Below are positions 7,300-15,975 of a DNA stretch of 64,000 bases, in pieces (position 1 is the stretch's first letter; every line of letters begins with the position of its first letter). Made by a program: the position numbers and the translations under genes. Under the pieces are notes generated by a model that was given only the letters and a program-made list of their open reading frames with translations, had not been told where the DNA came from and made no database searches. Source of the stretch: CAG-103 sp905215475 (GTDB lineage: Bacteria; Bacillota; Clostridia; Oscillospirales; Oscillospiraceae); the NCBI GenBank assembly GCA_905215475.1, contig CAJMPW010000005.1, positions 62,001-126,000 of the forward strand, given 5' to 3'.

Positions 7300-8313
7300 A
7301 TGCAGCTGCATCCGCAATATTATTATCAACAGCTTCCGCCGCCGGAGCGCACGGCGTATCACGGTATGCTGACCTGCCTGCGGGAGCTTGCGCCGTCGGC
7401 GCGTATCCCGCGCCTTTCGATGGAGACGCTCGGCACGATCTTTTTCCAGCTGCGGCTGGATCACCCGGAGATTTTTTACGCCGTCGGCTTTTCGTGCCGC
7501 GCCGTGCCCGAGGCGGAGTTTGTGGACTTTTGCCCCGAGTATCGGTTTGACAAAAAGCGCATCCGCGAGCACCGTCAGGCGATCGAGGCACGCGCGGCGC
7601 GGCTGCTGCGTCCGCTGCGCAGCCTGACTCCGGCGGAGCAGGAGCGTGCGATCCACGATTTCATTCTTGAAAATGTTCGCTACGATAAGCTTGAAAAGCC
7701 GTATTCGCACGAGGTCATCGGCCCGCTGACCAACGGCGTCGGCGTCTGCGAGGGCATGGCCAAAACGGTCAAACTCCTGTGCGACGGGCTCGGCCTGCCG
7801 TGCATGATCGCGATCAGTGACCGCGACCGCGCCAACGGCGAGCGCTACCTGCACGCGTGGAACATCGTGCAGCTCGGCGGGCAATACTATCATCTTGACG
7901 CCACGTTTGACAATACGCTGAGTAAGCACGGGGCGCTGCGCTATGACTACTTCAATCTTGACGACGCAAAGATCTTCCGCGATCACCGCAAGCTCCTGTA
8001 TCCCGCGCCGGCCTGCACGGACGGCGGTCAGTTTTATTATAAGGTACAGCATCTGTCGTGGACAAAGCCGGAGGAGGTTGCGCGCCGGGTCGATCAGGCG
8101 CTGCGAAAAAAGCAGCCGGGGCTGGTGTTTCACTGGCGCGGCGGCTATCTGACGCGCGAGGTGCTGAGTGATCTGTGCACGCAGATCGATACGGCGGCGC
8201 ACGCGCGAGATCGAGCGGCTGCCGTTTCTGTCAATTGGCCGCAGGCGGTGCTGCAGGTGCGCTTTGTCGAGGCGGCGCAGCCGGTGGAGACGGAGACGCT
8301 CGACGATATCTGA
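7300..8313 (+). CDS. Transglutaminase-like cysteine protease-fold protein
   Basis: A 337-residue protein with a transglutaminase core. The catalytic triad is in place: Cys150 in GVGVCEGMAKTVKLL, His185 in YLHAWNIVQL and Asp200 in YYHLDATFDN. No signal peptide is seen, so it is probably cytoplasmic. The upstream and downstream parts are not recognised. Members of this superfamily are often peptidases or amidases; the substrate here is unknown. A GTG at 7294 overlaps the araC stop; ATG 7300 is preferred because AGGAG is then 10 nt away instead of 4. Translational coupling with the regulator is likely. Confidence 0.75.
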   Translation: MQLHPQYYYQQLPPPERTAYHGMLTCLRELAPSARIPRLSMETLGTIFFQLRLDHPEIFYAVGFSCRAVPEAEFVDFCPEYRFDKKRIREHRQAIEARAARLLRPLRSLTPAEQERAIHDFILENVRYDKLEKPYSHEVIGPLTNGVGVCEGMAKTVKLLCDGLGLPCMIAISDRDRANGERYLHAWNIVQLGGQYYHLDATFDNTLSKHGALRYDYFNLDDAKIFRDHRKLLYPAPACTDGGQFYYKVQHLSWTKPEEVARRVDQALRKKQPGLVFHWRGGYLTREVLSDLCTQIDTAAHARDRAAAVSVNWPQAVLQVRFVEAAQPVETETLDDI

Positions 8314-8328
8314 AGCGTGAAAGCAATG

Positions 8329-8360
8329 AAAAAACCGAGGGAGCAGCTCCCTCGGTTTTT
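8329..8360. terminator. Bidirectional terminator between transglutaminase-like gene and oxidase gene
   Basis: AAAACCGAGGGAG and CTCCCTCGGTTTT form a 13-bp or longer perfect stem with a 3-nt loop and a T-run on both strands, between convergent genes. Confidence 0.93.
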
Positions 8361-8376
8361 CGTATGTCGTTTTGCC

Positions 8377-9396
8377 TCAGAGCACACGCACGCAGTCGCG
8401 CGTGATCTCGCTGAGCGCGTGCACGCCGCACATGGCCATCGTGTCGCGCAGCTCGCTGCCGATCTTTTCAATGTACGTCGCCACGCCCTGCGCGCCGTCG
8501 CCGTAGACCATCGGGACGAACGGACGGCCGATGAGCACGGCGTCCGCGCCGAGTGCCAGCGCCTTGAACACATCCGTGCCGGTACGGATGCCGCCGTCGA
8601 CAAAGATCTTCATGCTGCCGCCGACAGCATCAGCGATCTCGGCAAGCACTTCCGCGCTGGCCGGGGTCTGACCGAGCACGCGGCCGCCGTGGTTCGAGAC
8701 GATGATCGCAGCGGCGCCGGCCTCGGCGGCCTTCTGCGCGCCGCGCACGGTCATAACGCCCTTGACGATGAACGGCATGGCAGCATAGCTGATGATCTCC
8801 GCCAGCTCCTGCACGGACTTGCTGCCGGCCGGCGGCGTCAGGTTTTTCAGGAAGGGGAGACCCGCACCGTCGATGTCCATGGCGACGGCCTTGCAGCCGC
8901 TGGTTCTGGCCAGATCGAGCTTTTCAAAAACCAGCTGCTGGCTCCACGGCTTGATCGTCGGCACGCCGACACCGCCGGCTGCGCGGATGGCTTCCATCGC
9001 GCCCTGGAACACCGCAGCGTCCACACCGTCACCGGTGAAGGCAGCGATGCCGCTGTCGGCGCAGGCGTTGACGAGGATGCTGTTATACTCGCGGTCGTTG
9101 TACTTGTCGCCGTAGTGCATCTTCATCGCGCCGAGCGGGGCCGCAAAAAACGGGTAGCGGTACATGGTGCCGAACAGCTCCACAGCCGTGTCGACCGGCA
9201 CGTTCGGGCAGATGGTGTCCATGTTGACACAGATCTTCTGCCACGCGTCGTAGTTGCGGGTGAAGCCGTTGCCGGGGGCTTTTGCGCCGGGGCCGGGCAC
9301 CTGATTGCCGCAGGCCTTGCCGTTGCACACCGGGCAGGCCTTGCAATACGGGCCGATACAAGTGCGCGCGCTGTCAAGAATCTCTTTGTACTCCAT
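8377..9396 (-). CDS. FMN-dependent alpha-hydroxy-acid oxidizing protein
   Basis: A 339-residue TIM-barrel flavoenzyme of the lactate oxidase/glycolate oxidase family, which oxidises 2-hydroxy acids (or related substrates) to 2-oxo acids. The FMN and active-site regions are visible: FFAAPLGAMKMH near residue 85, the catalytic His in IIVSNHGGRVL, and the phosphate-binding IFVDGGIRTGTDVFKALALGADAVLIGRP. The N terminus is cysteine-rich (Cys13, 18, 21, 24, 29 within the first 30 residues), unlike classical lactate oxidase. The Shine-Dalgarno is GGAGG, 9 nt upstream. It shares the strand with the downstream-facing radical SAM gene but is separated from it by 36 nt. The physiological substrate is not clear. 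Confidence 0.85.
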   Translation of the reverse strand: MEYKEILDSARTCIGPYCKACPVCNGKACGNQVPGPGAKAPGNGFTRNYDAWQKICVNMDTICPNVPVDTAVELFGTMYRYPFFAAPLGAMKMHYGDKYNDREYNSILVNACADSGIAAFTGDGVDAAVFQGAMEAIRAAGGVGVPTIKPWSQQLVFEKLDLARTSGCKAVAMDIDGAGLPFLKNLTPPAGSKSVQELAEIISYAAMPFIVKGVMTVRGAQKAAEAGAAAIIVSNHGGRVLGQTPASAEVLAEIADAVGGSMKIFVDGGIRTGTDVFKALALGADAVLIGRPFVPMVYGDGAQGVATYIEKIGSELRDTMAMCGVHALSEITRDCVRVL

Positions 9397-9432
9397 GAGG
9401 GTACCTCCATATATCTTTATTGATAAATCAGC

Positions 9433-10317
9433 TTAAACGCCTGTGCCGTCAAACGCCGGGATCATGTCGCCGGTCGCGGCATCGAGATCCTGATAAAAAC
9501 CGTCAGCAATGGGGCTTTCCATCAGGTATTCGTACATGGCTTTGTTGAGCGCGGGGGAGACGGGGTGCTGCAGCTCCGGCCACTGCGCCAGATCGCCGAC
9601 GGGCGTGTACTGGCTCATGAGACTGAAGAGCACCTGCCCGGGCGCAAATGTCTGCCCGACCCAGTCGATGACGCGGCGGGTGTTTTCGCCTTGATGCGGC
9701 AAAATGAGATGCCGGATGAGTACGCCGCGCTGCAGCATCCCGTCGTCATCGAGCTGAAACGGACCGGTCTGACGGTACATCTCCAAAATGGCGGCACGGG
9801 CGACCTGCGGATAATCCGCTGCGGCGGAGTAGCGCGCTGCCGGCTCAGGCAGGGCGTATTTCATGTCCGGCAGGTATACCTGCACGAGCCCCTCGAGCAT
9901 ACGCAGAGACTCCACGCACTCATAGCCCGAGCTGTTCCACACGACCGGTATGCCGAGCGACAGACCTGTGAGCGCCTCGGCGATCTGCGGTGTGTAGTGG
10001 CTTGGGGTGACGAGATTGATGTTGTGCACGCCCTCATCGCGCAGGCGCAAAAAAATAGCGCGGAGCTGCGCGACGGTGATCTCTTTTCCATGTTTGCCGC
10101 GGCTGATGTCGCGGTTTTGACAAAAAACGCACCGCAGATTACAGCCGGAGAAGAAGACCGCACCGCTGCCGCGTGTGCCGGATATGCACGGTTCCTCGCC
10201 GAAATGCGGTGCTGCGCGCGCCACCATGGGCGCATCCGGAACTGCGCAAAAGCCCAATTGTCCGCCTGCGCGGTCAACGCCGCAGCCGCGCGGACAGACG
10301 GAACAAAGTTGCGTCAT
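9433..10317 (-). CDS. Radical SAM protein, PflA-like
   Basis: A 294-residue radical SAM enzyme resembling pyruvate formate-lyase activating enzyme-like proteins. The 4Fe-4S/SAM motif CxxxCxxC is at Cys59-Cys63-Cys66 (GCNLRCVFCQN). The N terminus has four more cysteines (5, 8, 12, 24) in a pattern CSVCPRGC...GFC that suggests a second metal site. No glycyl radical enzyme is encoded in the window, so the target is unknown. The ATG at 10317 was chosen because GGGAGG lies just upstream; an in-frame GTG four codons earlier would overlap that site. Confidence 0.87.
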   Translation of the reverse strand: MTQLCSVCPRGCGVDRAGGQLGFCAVPDAPMVARAAPHFGEEPCISGTRGSGAVFFSGCNLRCVFCQNRDISRGKHGKEITVAQLRAIFLRLRDEGVHNINLVTPSHYTPQIAEALTGLSLGIPVVWNSSGYECVESLRMLEGLVQVYLPDMKYALPEPAARYSAAADYPQVARAAILEMYRQTGPFQLDDDGMLQRGVLIRHLILPHQGENTRRVIDWVGQTFAPGQVLFSLMSQYTPVGDLAQWPELQHPVSPALNKAMYEYLMESPIADGFYQDLDAATGDMIPAFDGTGV

Positions 10318-10469
10318 AATACCTCCCACGCACAGAATCTTGCGTGAAATCGAATGATTCTGTGGATATTATAAAGTTTTTTCATCCATTATGCAATGGT
10401 CTTAGGCAGGTTTCACGAAAAGTTCAGAAATGCAGCGTTTTCCAGTGGCAGCTTTATTTAAAAGGGCGA

Positions 10470-10498
10470 TTGCAAAAAAAGCGGCAAAGTTATAAAAT
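10470..10498 (+). promoter_or_regulatory. Sigma-A promoter of trmL
   Basis: TTGCAA (10470-10475), 17-nt spacer, TAAAAT (10493-10498); ATG of trmL follows 54 nt later with AGAGGAAG as ribosome-binding site. Confidence 0.7.
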
Positions 10499-10551
10499 AA
10501 TAGAGAAATATTAGGCAACGGAATTGAAAAAAATAACGAAGAGGAAGCATT

Positions 10552-11028
10552 ATGGTAGACATCGTTTTGGTGGAGCCGGAGATCCCGAATAACACCGGCG
10601 CCATTGCGCGCACCTGTGCCTGCACGGGTTCGCGGCTGCACCTGATCAAACCGCTCGGGTTTGATATTTCCGATCGCGCCGTTAAGCGCGCCGGACTCGA
10701 CTACTGGCATCTGGTCGATATCTCGGTATACGAGAACATCGATGAGTATTTCGCCAAAAACGGCGATGAAAATCTCTGGCTGCTCACGACCAAGGCGAAG
10801 GTGAGCTATGCCGACGCTGATCTCTCTGCCGCGAACGTGACGCTCATGTTCGGCAAGGAGACGAAGGGGCTGCCCGAGTGGCTGCGTGAACGCTATGCCG
10901 ACCACTGCCTGCGTATCCCCATGCGCGCGGAGGCGCGCAGTCTGAATCTGTCCAATTCCGCGGCGATCTTGTGCTATGAGGCGCTGCGTCAGCAGAATCT
11001 GCTCGGACAGATCGATCTGGATCTTTGA
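10552..11028 (+). CDS. trmL: tRNA (cytidine(34)-2'-O)-methyltransferase TrmL
   Basis: A 158-residue SPOUT methyltransferase that 2'-O-methylates the wobble base of some leucine tRNAs. It shows the compact family layout: DIVLVEPEIPNNTGAIARTCACTGSRLHLIKPLGF at the N terminus, the YWHLVDI motif, LMFGKETKGLP, and the C-terminal knot with RIPMRAEARSLNLSNSAAILCYEALRQ. The length is standard. It lies 48 nt before pgk and could be co-transcribed with it; an inverted repeat TCACAC-gcct-GTGTGA (11037-11052) occupies the gap. Confidence 0.93.
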   Translation: MVDIVLVEPEIPNNTGAIARTCACTGSRLHLIKPLGFDISDRAVKRAGLDYWHLVDISVYENIDEYFAKNGDENLWLLTTKAKVSYADADLSAANVTLMFGKETKGLPEWLRERYADHCLRIPMRAEARSLNLSNSAAILCYEALRQQNLLGQIDLDL

Positions 11029-11076
11029 ATACCATATCACACGCCTGTGTGAAATCACAAACCAGGAGGAAGCAAG

Positions 11077-12270
11077 ATGAACTACAACAAAATGACCGTC
11101 AGGGACGTCCCGCTTTCCGGTAAAAAAGTGCTGCTGCGCTGTGACTTCAATGTCCCGCAGGACAAGACGACCGGCGAGATCACGAGCGACAAGCGCATCG
11201 TGGCCGCGCTGCCGACGATCCGCTACCTGCTTGATCACGGCGCTGCCGTGATCGCCTGCTCGCACCTCGGCAAGCCGAAGGGCACGTGGAAAGAGAGCCT
11301 CACACTCGCGCCGGTGGCCAAGCGCCTGACGGAGCTGCTGGGTATGGACGTGCTCTTTGCCAAGGATATCATCGGCGAAGATGCCAAGACCAAGGCGGCC
11401 GCGCTGCAGCCGGGTCAGCTTCTGCTGCTGGAGAACCTGCGTTTTGATCCCCGTGAGGAGAAAAACGACCCCGAATTCGCAAAAGAGCTCGCAAGCATGG
11501 CCGAGCTTTATGTCTCCGATGCGTTCGGCACGGTGCACCGTGCGCACGCTTCCACTGCCGGTGTCGCGGCGTATCTGCCCGCATATGCCGGCCTGCTGAT
11601 TGAGAAAGAGCTGTCCGTCATGGGCAAGGCGCTGGAAGATCCGAAGCGCCCGTTCGTCGCCATCCTCGGCGGCGCGAAGGTGTCGGATAAGATCGGTGTC
11701 ATCAATAACCTGCTCGAAAAGGCCGACACGATCATCATCGGCGGCGGCATGGCCTACACGTTCGTCAAGGCGCAGGGCGGTGAGATCGGCACGTCTCTGC
11801 TCGAGGCCGACAAGATGGACTATGCGCTCGAGATGATCCAGAAGGCGAAGGATCGCGGCGTGAAGCTGCTGCTGCCCATCGACACCATGGCCGGTGATCA
11901 GTTTGCCGCTGATTGTGCGCGCAAGGTCGTGCCGACCAAGGCCATCCCGGCTGACTGGATGGGTCTGGACATCGGTCCTGAGACGATCAAGCAGTTCACG
12001 GATGCTATCAAGGGCGCCGGCACGGTCGTCTGGAACGGACCGATGGGCGTGTTCGAGTTCCCGGCCTTTTCCACGGGCACGGAATCCGTCGCGGCGGCGC
12101 TTGCGGAGTCCGGCGCTGTCACGATCGTCGGCGGCGGCGATTCGGCGGCTGCGGTCGAGAAGCTCGGTTTCGCCGATAAGATGACGCACATCTCCACCGG
12201 CGGCGGCGCTTCGCTGGAGTTCCTGGAAGGCAAGGAACTGCCGGGTGTTGCGTGCCTGCTGGATAAGTAA
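11077..12270 (+). CDS. pgk: Phosphoglycerate kinase
   Basis: Converts 1,3-bisphosphoglycerate and ADP to 3-phosphoglycerate and ATP in lower glycolysis. The 397-residue, two-domain protein has VLLRCDFNVPQ at the N terminus, the SHLGKPKG substrate loop, the hinge FVAILGGAKVSDKIGVI and the nucleotide-binding FEFPAFSTGT and GGGDSAAAVEKLG motifs. Ribosome-binding site AGGAGG lies about 8 nt upstream. It is the first gene of the pgk-tpiA-gpmI-eno block. No clear promoter was found in the 48-nt gap; the small inverted repeat there (11037-11052) might be an operator. Confidence 0.98.
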   Translation: MNYNKMTVRDVPLSGKKVLLRCDFNVPQDKTTGEITSDKRIVAALPTIRYLLDHGAAVIACSHLGKPKGTWKESLTLAPVAKRLTELLGMDVLFAKDIIGEDAKTKAAALQPGQLLLLENLRFDPREEKNDPEFAKELASMAELYVSDAFGTVHRAHASTAGVAAYLPAYAGLLIEKELSVMGKALEDPKRPFVAILGGAKVSDKIGVINNLLEKADTIIIGGGMAYTFVKAQGGEIGTSLLEADKMDYALEMIQKAKDRGVKLLLPIDTMAGDQFAADCARKVVPTKAIPADWMGLDIGPETIKQFTDAIKGAGTVVWNGPMGVFEFPAFSTGTESVAAALAESGAVTIVGGGDSAAAVEKLGFADKMTHISTGGGASLEFLEGKELPGVACLLDK

Positions 12271-12292
12271 GCGTTGGAAAGGAAATAAGGAT

Positions 12293-13075
12293 ATGAACAT
12301 CAAAGAGAGAAAAGCAATCATTGCCGGAAACTGGAAGCTCAATAAGCGCATGGCCGACATCCCGGCCTTCGTGCAGGAGCTGCAGGCAAACCTTCCGGCA
12401 GAGCGCTGCTGTGATGTGGTCATCTGCGCTCCGTACCCGCTGATCGGTGCACTGGAGTCTGCCGGTAAGTGCTGCGCCCTCGGCGTCGGCGCGCAGGACG
12501 TGTCCGAGCACCAGCACGGCGCGTACACCGGCGAGGTGTCCGCCGAGCAGCTCAGCGATCTCGGTGCACAGTACTGCATCGTCGGTCACAGCGAGCGCCG
12601 CAGCTATCACGGCGAGACCGATCTGCAGGTCAATGCCAAGACGAAGATCCTGCTGGAGAATGACATCATCCCGATCATCTGCGTCGGCGAGAGCCTTGCG
12701 CAGCGTGAGCATGACCTGACCGAGACCTATGTTGCCTATCAGGTCGCGGCTGCTTTCTCCGGTCTGACGGCGGAGCAGGCAGTGCGCTGCGTCATCGCCT
12801 ATGAGCCTCTGTGGGCCATCGGCACCGGCAACACCGCCACGAGCGCACAGGCACAGGAGGTCTGCGCCTCCATCCGCGCCACGCTTGCCAAGCTCTATGA
12901 CGCCGACACGGCCAAGGCGATCAGCATCCTCTACGGCGGCTCGATGAACGCGGGCAACGCAGCCGAGCTGCTGGCACAGCCGGACATCGACGGCGGCCTC
13001 ATCGGCGGCGCGTCGCTCAAGCCGGTCGATTTTTCGAAGATCATTGCCGCGACGGCGCAGGGAGCCTGCGAATGA
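12293..13075 (+). CDS. tpiA: Triosephosphate isomerase
   Basis: Interconverts dihydroxyacetone phosphate and glyceraldehyde 3-phosphate. The protein is 260 residues with a complete TIM barrel: N-terminal AGNWKLNK (catalytic Lys), the electrophile His in IVGHSERR, the base Glu in YEPLWAIGTG, the phosphate loop around YGGSMNAGNA and GGLIGGASL. ATG 12293 was chosen because upstream in-frame codons lie inside the end of pgk and GGAAAGGAAATAAG provides the ribosome-binding site. Its stop overlaps the gpmI start (ATGA). Confidence 0.98.
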   Translation: MNIKERKAIIAGNWKLNKRMADIPAFVQELQANLPAERCCDVVICAPYPLIGALESAGKCCALGVGAQDVSEHQHGAYTGEVSAEQLSDLGAQYCIVGHSERRSYHGETDLQVNAKTKILLENDIIPIICVGESLAQREHDLTETYVAYQVAAAFSGLTAEQAVRCVIAYEPLWAIGTGNTATSAQAQEVCASIRATLAKLYDADTAKAISILYGGSMNAGNAAELLAQPDIDGGLIGGASLKPVDFSKIIAATAQGACE

Positions 13076-14595
13076 GCAACGAGAAAGTCGCACTCATCAT
13101 CCTCGACGGCTACGGCATCGGCGAGCCGAATGCGGGAAACGCCATCTACACGGCCAAAACGCCGGTGATGGACGGTCTCCTGCAGCGCTGGCCGCACACG
13201 AAGCTCTCTGCCTCCGGTCTGGATGTCGGTCTGCCGGACGGTCAGATGGGCAACAGCGAGGTCGGTCACACGAACATCGGCTCGGGCCGCGTCGTGTTTC
13301 AGGATCTGCCGCGCATCACCAACGCCATTTCCGACGGCTCGTTTTTTGAAAACCCCGTCTATGGCGCGGCGCTTGATAACGCCGCAAACGGCAAGGCGCT
13401 GCACATCCTCGGTCTGCTGTCCGACGGCGGTGTGCACAGCCACATCCAGCACATCTTCGCCATGGTGAAGATGGCGCATGACCGCGGCATCGAGCGCGTG
13501 TATCTGCACTGCTTCCTTGACGGGCGCGACGTCGCGCCGACGAGCGGCGCGGGCTATGTCCGCCAGCTGCATGACTATTGTGCCGAGCTCGGCACGGGCA
13601 AGATCGCAACGCTGCAGGGACGTTTCTACGGCATGGATCGTGACAAGCGCTGGGATCGCATCGAGGCGAGCTACAATGCCATGGTCTGCGGCGAGGGCGT
13701 ACAGGACCCCGACCCCATCCACGCGATGGAGGAGAGCTATGCCGCCGGTGTGACGGATGAGTTCGTCAAGCCCGTCGTCTGTGTTCCTGATGGGAAGATC
13801 TGTTCCGGTGACAGTGTCATCTTCATGAACTTCCGTCCCGACCGCGCCCGGGAAATGACCTATGCGCTCACGCAGCCGGGTTTTGACGGCTTCGCGCGCA
13901 AGAGCGTTGCGCAAGACCTGCACTATGTCTGCACGACGCGCTACGACGAGAAGCTCACCGATCTTCCGATCGCGTTCCCGCCCGAGGAGCTGCACGACAC
14001 ACTCGGCGAGATCGTCAGTGCGCACGGTCTGCGCCAGCTGCGCATCGCGGAGACGGAAAAGTACGCGCACGTCACGTTCTTCTTCAACGGCGGCACAGAG
14101 ACGCAGTATCCCGGAGAGGATCGCGTGCTCATCCCGTCGCCGCGCGAATTTCCGACCTACGACCTCGTCCCTGAGATGAGCGCCGTCAAGGTCAAGGACG
14201 AGCTCGTGGCGCGCATCCGTACCGGTGCGTATGACATGATCGTCTGTAACTTTGCCAACTGTGACATGGTCGGCCACACAGGCGTGATGCCGGCTGCCAT
14301 TCAGGCGGTCGAGTGCGTGGATCGCTGCCTCGGCGAGGTCGTTGCGGCGGCGCAGGAGATGGGCTACACGCTGCTCGTCACCGCTGATCACGGCAACGCC
14401 GACCGCATGGTCGAGGCGGATGCCTCGCCGAACACGGCGCACACGACGAATCTTGTCCCGCTGGTACTCGTCGGCAAAGACCTGCCGCTGCGCGCGCAGG
14501 GTCGTCTTTCCGATATCGCACCCACCATGCTCGAGCTGATGCACATCGAGCCCAAACCCGCAATGACAGGCGAGAGCCTTATCGAAAAATCATAA
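13072..14595 (+). CDS. gpmI: Cofactor-independent phosphoglycerate mutase (iPGM)
   Basis: Interconverts 3- and 2-phosphoglycerate in a metal-dependent (Mn/Co-type) reaction of the alkaline phosphatase superfamily. The 507-residue protein shows the N-terminal metal Asp in LIILDGYGIG, the catalytic Ser in MGNSEVGHTNIG, and the substrate-binding inserted domain with HCFLDGRDVAPTS. In the C-terminal metal domain are NCDMVGHTG, VTADHGNAD and TAHTTNLVP. It overlaps tpiA by 4 nt, which indicates translational coupling. Confidence 0.98.
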   Translation: MSNEKVALIILDGYGIGEPNAGNAIYTAKTPVMDGLLQRWPHTKLSASGLDVGLPDGQMGNSEVGHTNIGSGRVVFQDLPRITNAISDGSFFENPVYGAALDNAANGKALHILGLLSDGGVHSHIQHIFAMVKMAHDRGIERVYLHCFLDGRDVAPTSGAGYVRQLHDYCAELGTGKIATLQGRFYGMDRDKRWDRIEASYNAMVCGEGVQDPDPIHAMEESYAAGVTDEFVKPVVCVPDGKICSGDSVIFMNFRPDRAREMTYALTQPGFDGFARKSVAQDLHYVCTTRYDEKLTDLPIAFPPEELHDTLGEIVSAHGLRQLRIAETEKYAHVTFFFNGGTETQYPGEDRVLIPSPREFPTYDLVPEMSAVKVKDELVARIRTGAYDMIVCNFANCDMVGHTGVMPAAIQAVECVDRCLGEVVAAAQEMGYTLLVTADHGNADRMVEADASPNTAHTTNLVPLVLVGKDLPLRAQGRLSDIAPTMLELMHIEPKPAMTGESLIEKS

Positions 14596-14607
14596 AGGAG
14601 TATTGAC

Positions 14608-15897
14608 ATGAAGGACTATTTTGAAATTGTGGACGTAAACGCCAGAGAGATTCTTGACTCCCGCGGCAATCCGACCGTGGAAGTCGAGGTCACGCTCGAC
14701 GACGGCACCGTCGGCCGCGCTGCTGTTCCGTCCGGCGCTTCCACCGGCATCTACGAGGCTTGCGAGCTGCGCGACGGCGACAAGAGCCGTTATCTCGGCA
14801 AGGGCGTGCTCAAGGCAGTTGAGAACGTCAACGTCGAGATCGCTGAAGCGCTGCAGGGCATGAACGTCCTCGACCAGACCTCCATCGACAAGCTGCTCAT
14901 CGAGCTTGACGGTACCCCGAACAAGACCCGTCTCGGCGCCAATGCTATTCTCGGCGTGTCCCTCGCGTGCGCAAAGGCCGGCGCGCTGGCGACCGGCCAG
15001 AGCCTGTATAACTACATCGGCGGCTGCAACGCCAAGACCCTGCCCGTGCCGATGATGAACGTGCTCAACGGCGGCGCGCACGCCACCGGCAGCAACGTTG
15101 ACATCCAGGAGTTCATGATCATGCCCGTCGGCGCGAAGAGCTTCGCCGAGGCGCTGCGTATGTGCTCGGAAGTGTTCCACGTGCTCAAGAAGGTCGTTCC
15201 GGCCTCCGGCGTGGGCGACGAGGGCGGCTACGCTCCGAACCTCGACAGCGACGAGGACGCGCTCAAGGCGCTCGTCAAGGCCATCGAGCTTGCCGGCTAC
15301 AAGCCGTATGACGATTTCATGATCGCCATCGACAGCGCCTGCTCCGAGTGGTTCAACGCGGAGGACGGCTGCTACCACCTGCCGAAGCGCGGCACGGTCA
15401 TGACCCGCGAGCAGATGGTCGATATGTACGCCGACTTCGTTGAGAAGTACCCGATCATCTCCCTCGAGGACGGCATGGCCGAGGATGACTGGGAAGGCTG
15501 GCAGATGCTCATGGATCGCCTCGGCAAGAAGATCCAGCTCGTCGGCGACGACCTGTTCGTCACGAACGTCCAGCGCATCAAGAAGGGCATCGAGCTCGGC
15601 GCAGCCAATGCCGTGCTCATCAAGCTCAACCAGATCGGCACGCTGACCGAGACGCTCGACGCGATCCAGATGGCGCACCGCGCCGGCTGGACGGCCGTCG
15701 TGTCTCACCGCTCCGGCGAGACCGAGGACACCACGATCGCGGACATCTCCGTGGCCGTCAACGCTGGTCAGATCAAGACCGGTGCTCCGAGCCGCACCGA
15801 CCGCGTTGCGAAGTACAACCAGCTGCTGCGCATCGAGGACGAGCTGTTCGACGTGGCGCAGTACCCCGGCAAGGACGCATTTTTCAGCATCAAGTAA
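14608..15897 (+). CDS. eno: Enolase
   Basis: Dehydrates 2-phosphoglycerate to phosphoenolpyruvate. The 429-residue protein has the N-terminal AREILDSRGNPTVEVEV, the catalytic GVGDEGGYAP loop, Mg ligands in ISLEDGMAEDD and QLVGDDLFVTN, the catalytic Lys in VLIKLNQIGTLTET and the SHRSGETED loop. A Shine-Dalgarno (AAAGGAG) lies 9 nt before the ATG. It closes the glycolytic block; a 15-bp terminator follows within 21 nt. The usual gap gene is not part of this block. Confidence 0.98.
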   Translation: MKDYFEIVDVNAREILDSRGNPTVEVEVTLDDGTVGRAAVPSGASTGIYEACELRDGDKSRYLGKGVLKAVENVNVEIAEALQGMNVLDQTSIDKLLIELDGTPNKTRLGANAILGVSLACAKAGALATGQSLYNYIGGCNAKTLPVPMMNVLNGGAHATGSNVDIQEFMIMPVGAKSFAEALRMCSEVFHVLKKVVPASGVGDEGGYAPNLDSDEDALKALVKAIELAGYKPYDDFMIAIDSACSEWFNAEDGCYHLPKRGTVMTREQMVDMYADFVEKYPIISLEDGMAEDDWEGWQMLMDRLGKKIQLVGDDLFVTNVQRIKKGIELGAANAVLIKLNQIGTLTETLDAIQMAHRAGWTAVVSHRSGETEDTTIADISVAVNAGQIKTGAPSRTDRVAKYNQLLRIEDELFDVAQYPGKDAFFSIK

Positions 15898-15909
15898 TTT
15901 CCCAAACCG

Positions 15910-15939
15910 GTATAAAAGGTGTTTGCGTGGGTGACAATA
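15910..15939 (+). promoter_or_regulatory. Candidate sigma-F promoter of the spoIIQ-like gene, nested in the eno terminator
   Basis: GTATA (15910-15914), 15-nt spacer, GGTGACAATA (15930-15939). Both elements match the B. subtilis sigma-F consensus (GywTA, GgnrAnAnTw) at every position; the 15-nt spacer is 1 nt shorter than the usual 16. The predicted start point is near 15945-15947, inside the 3' arm of the eno terminator, about 30 nt before the ATG. Confidence 0.7.
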
Positions 15940-15959
15940 CCCATGCAAACACCTTTTTT
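15918..15959 (+). terminator. Rho-independent terminator of the pgk-tpiA-gpmI-eno block
   Basis: A 15-bp stem with one G.U pair (GGTGTTTGCGTGGGT with ACCCATGCAAACACC), 6-nt loop GACAAT and a run of six T. The loop and arm end form the -10 element of the sigma-F-like promoter at 15910-15939. Confidence 0.93.
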
Positions 15960-15975
15960 CTTGGAGGGAAATACG

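Noticed and set aside
10402..12579. 725-codon minus-strand open frame across trmL and pgk
   Set aside because: It runs through two conserved genes in antisense and has no family features.
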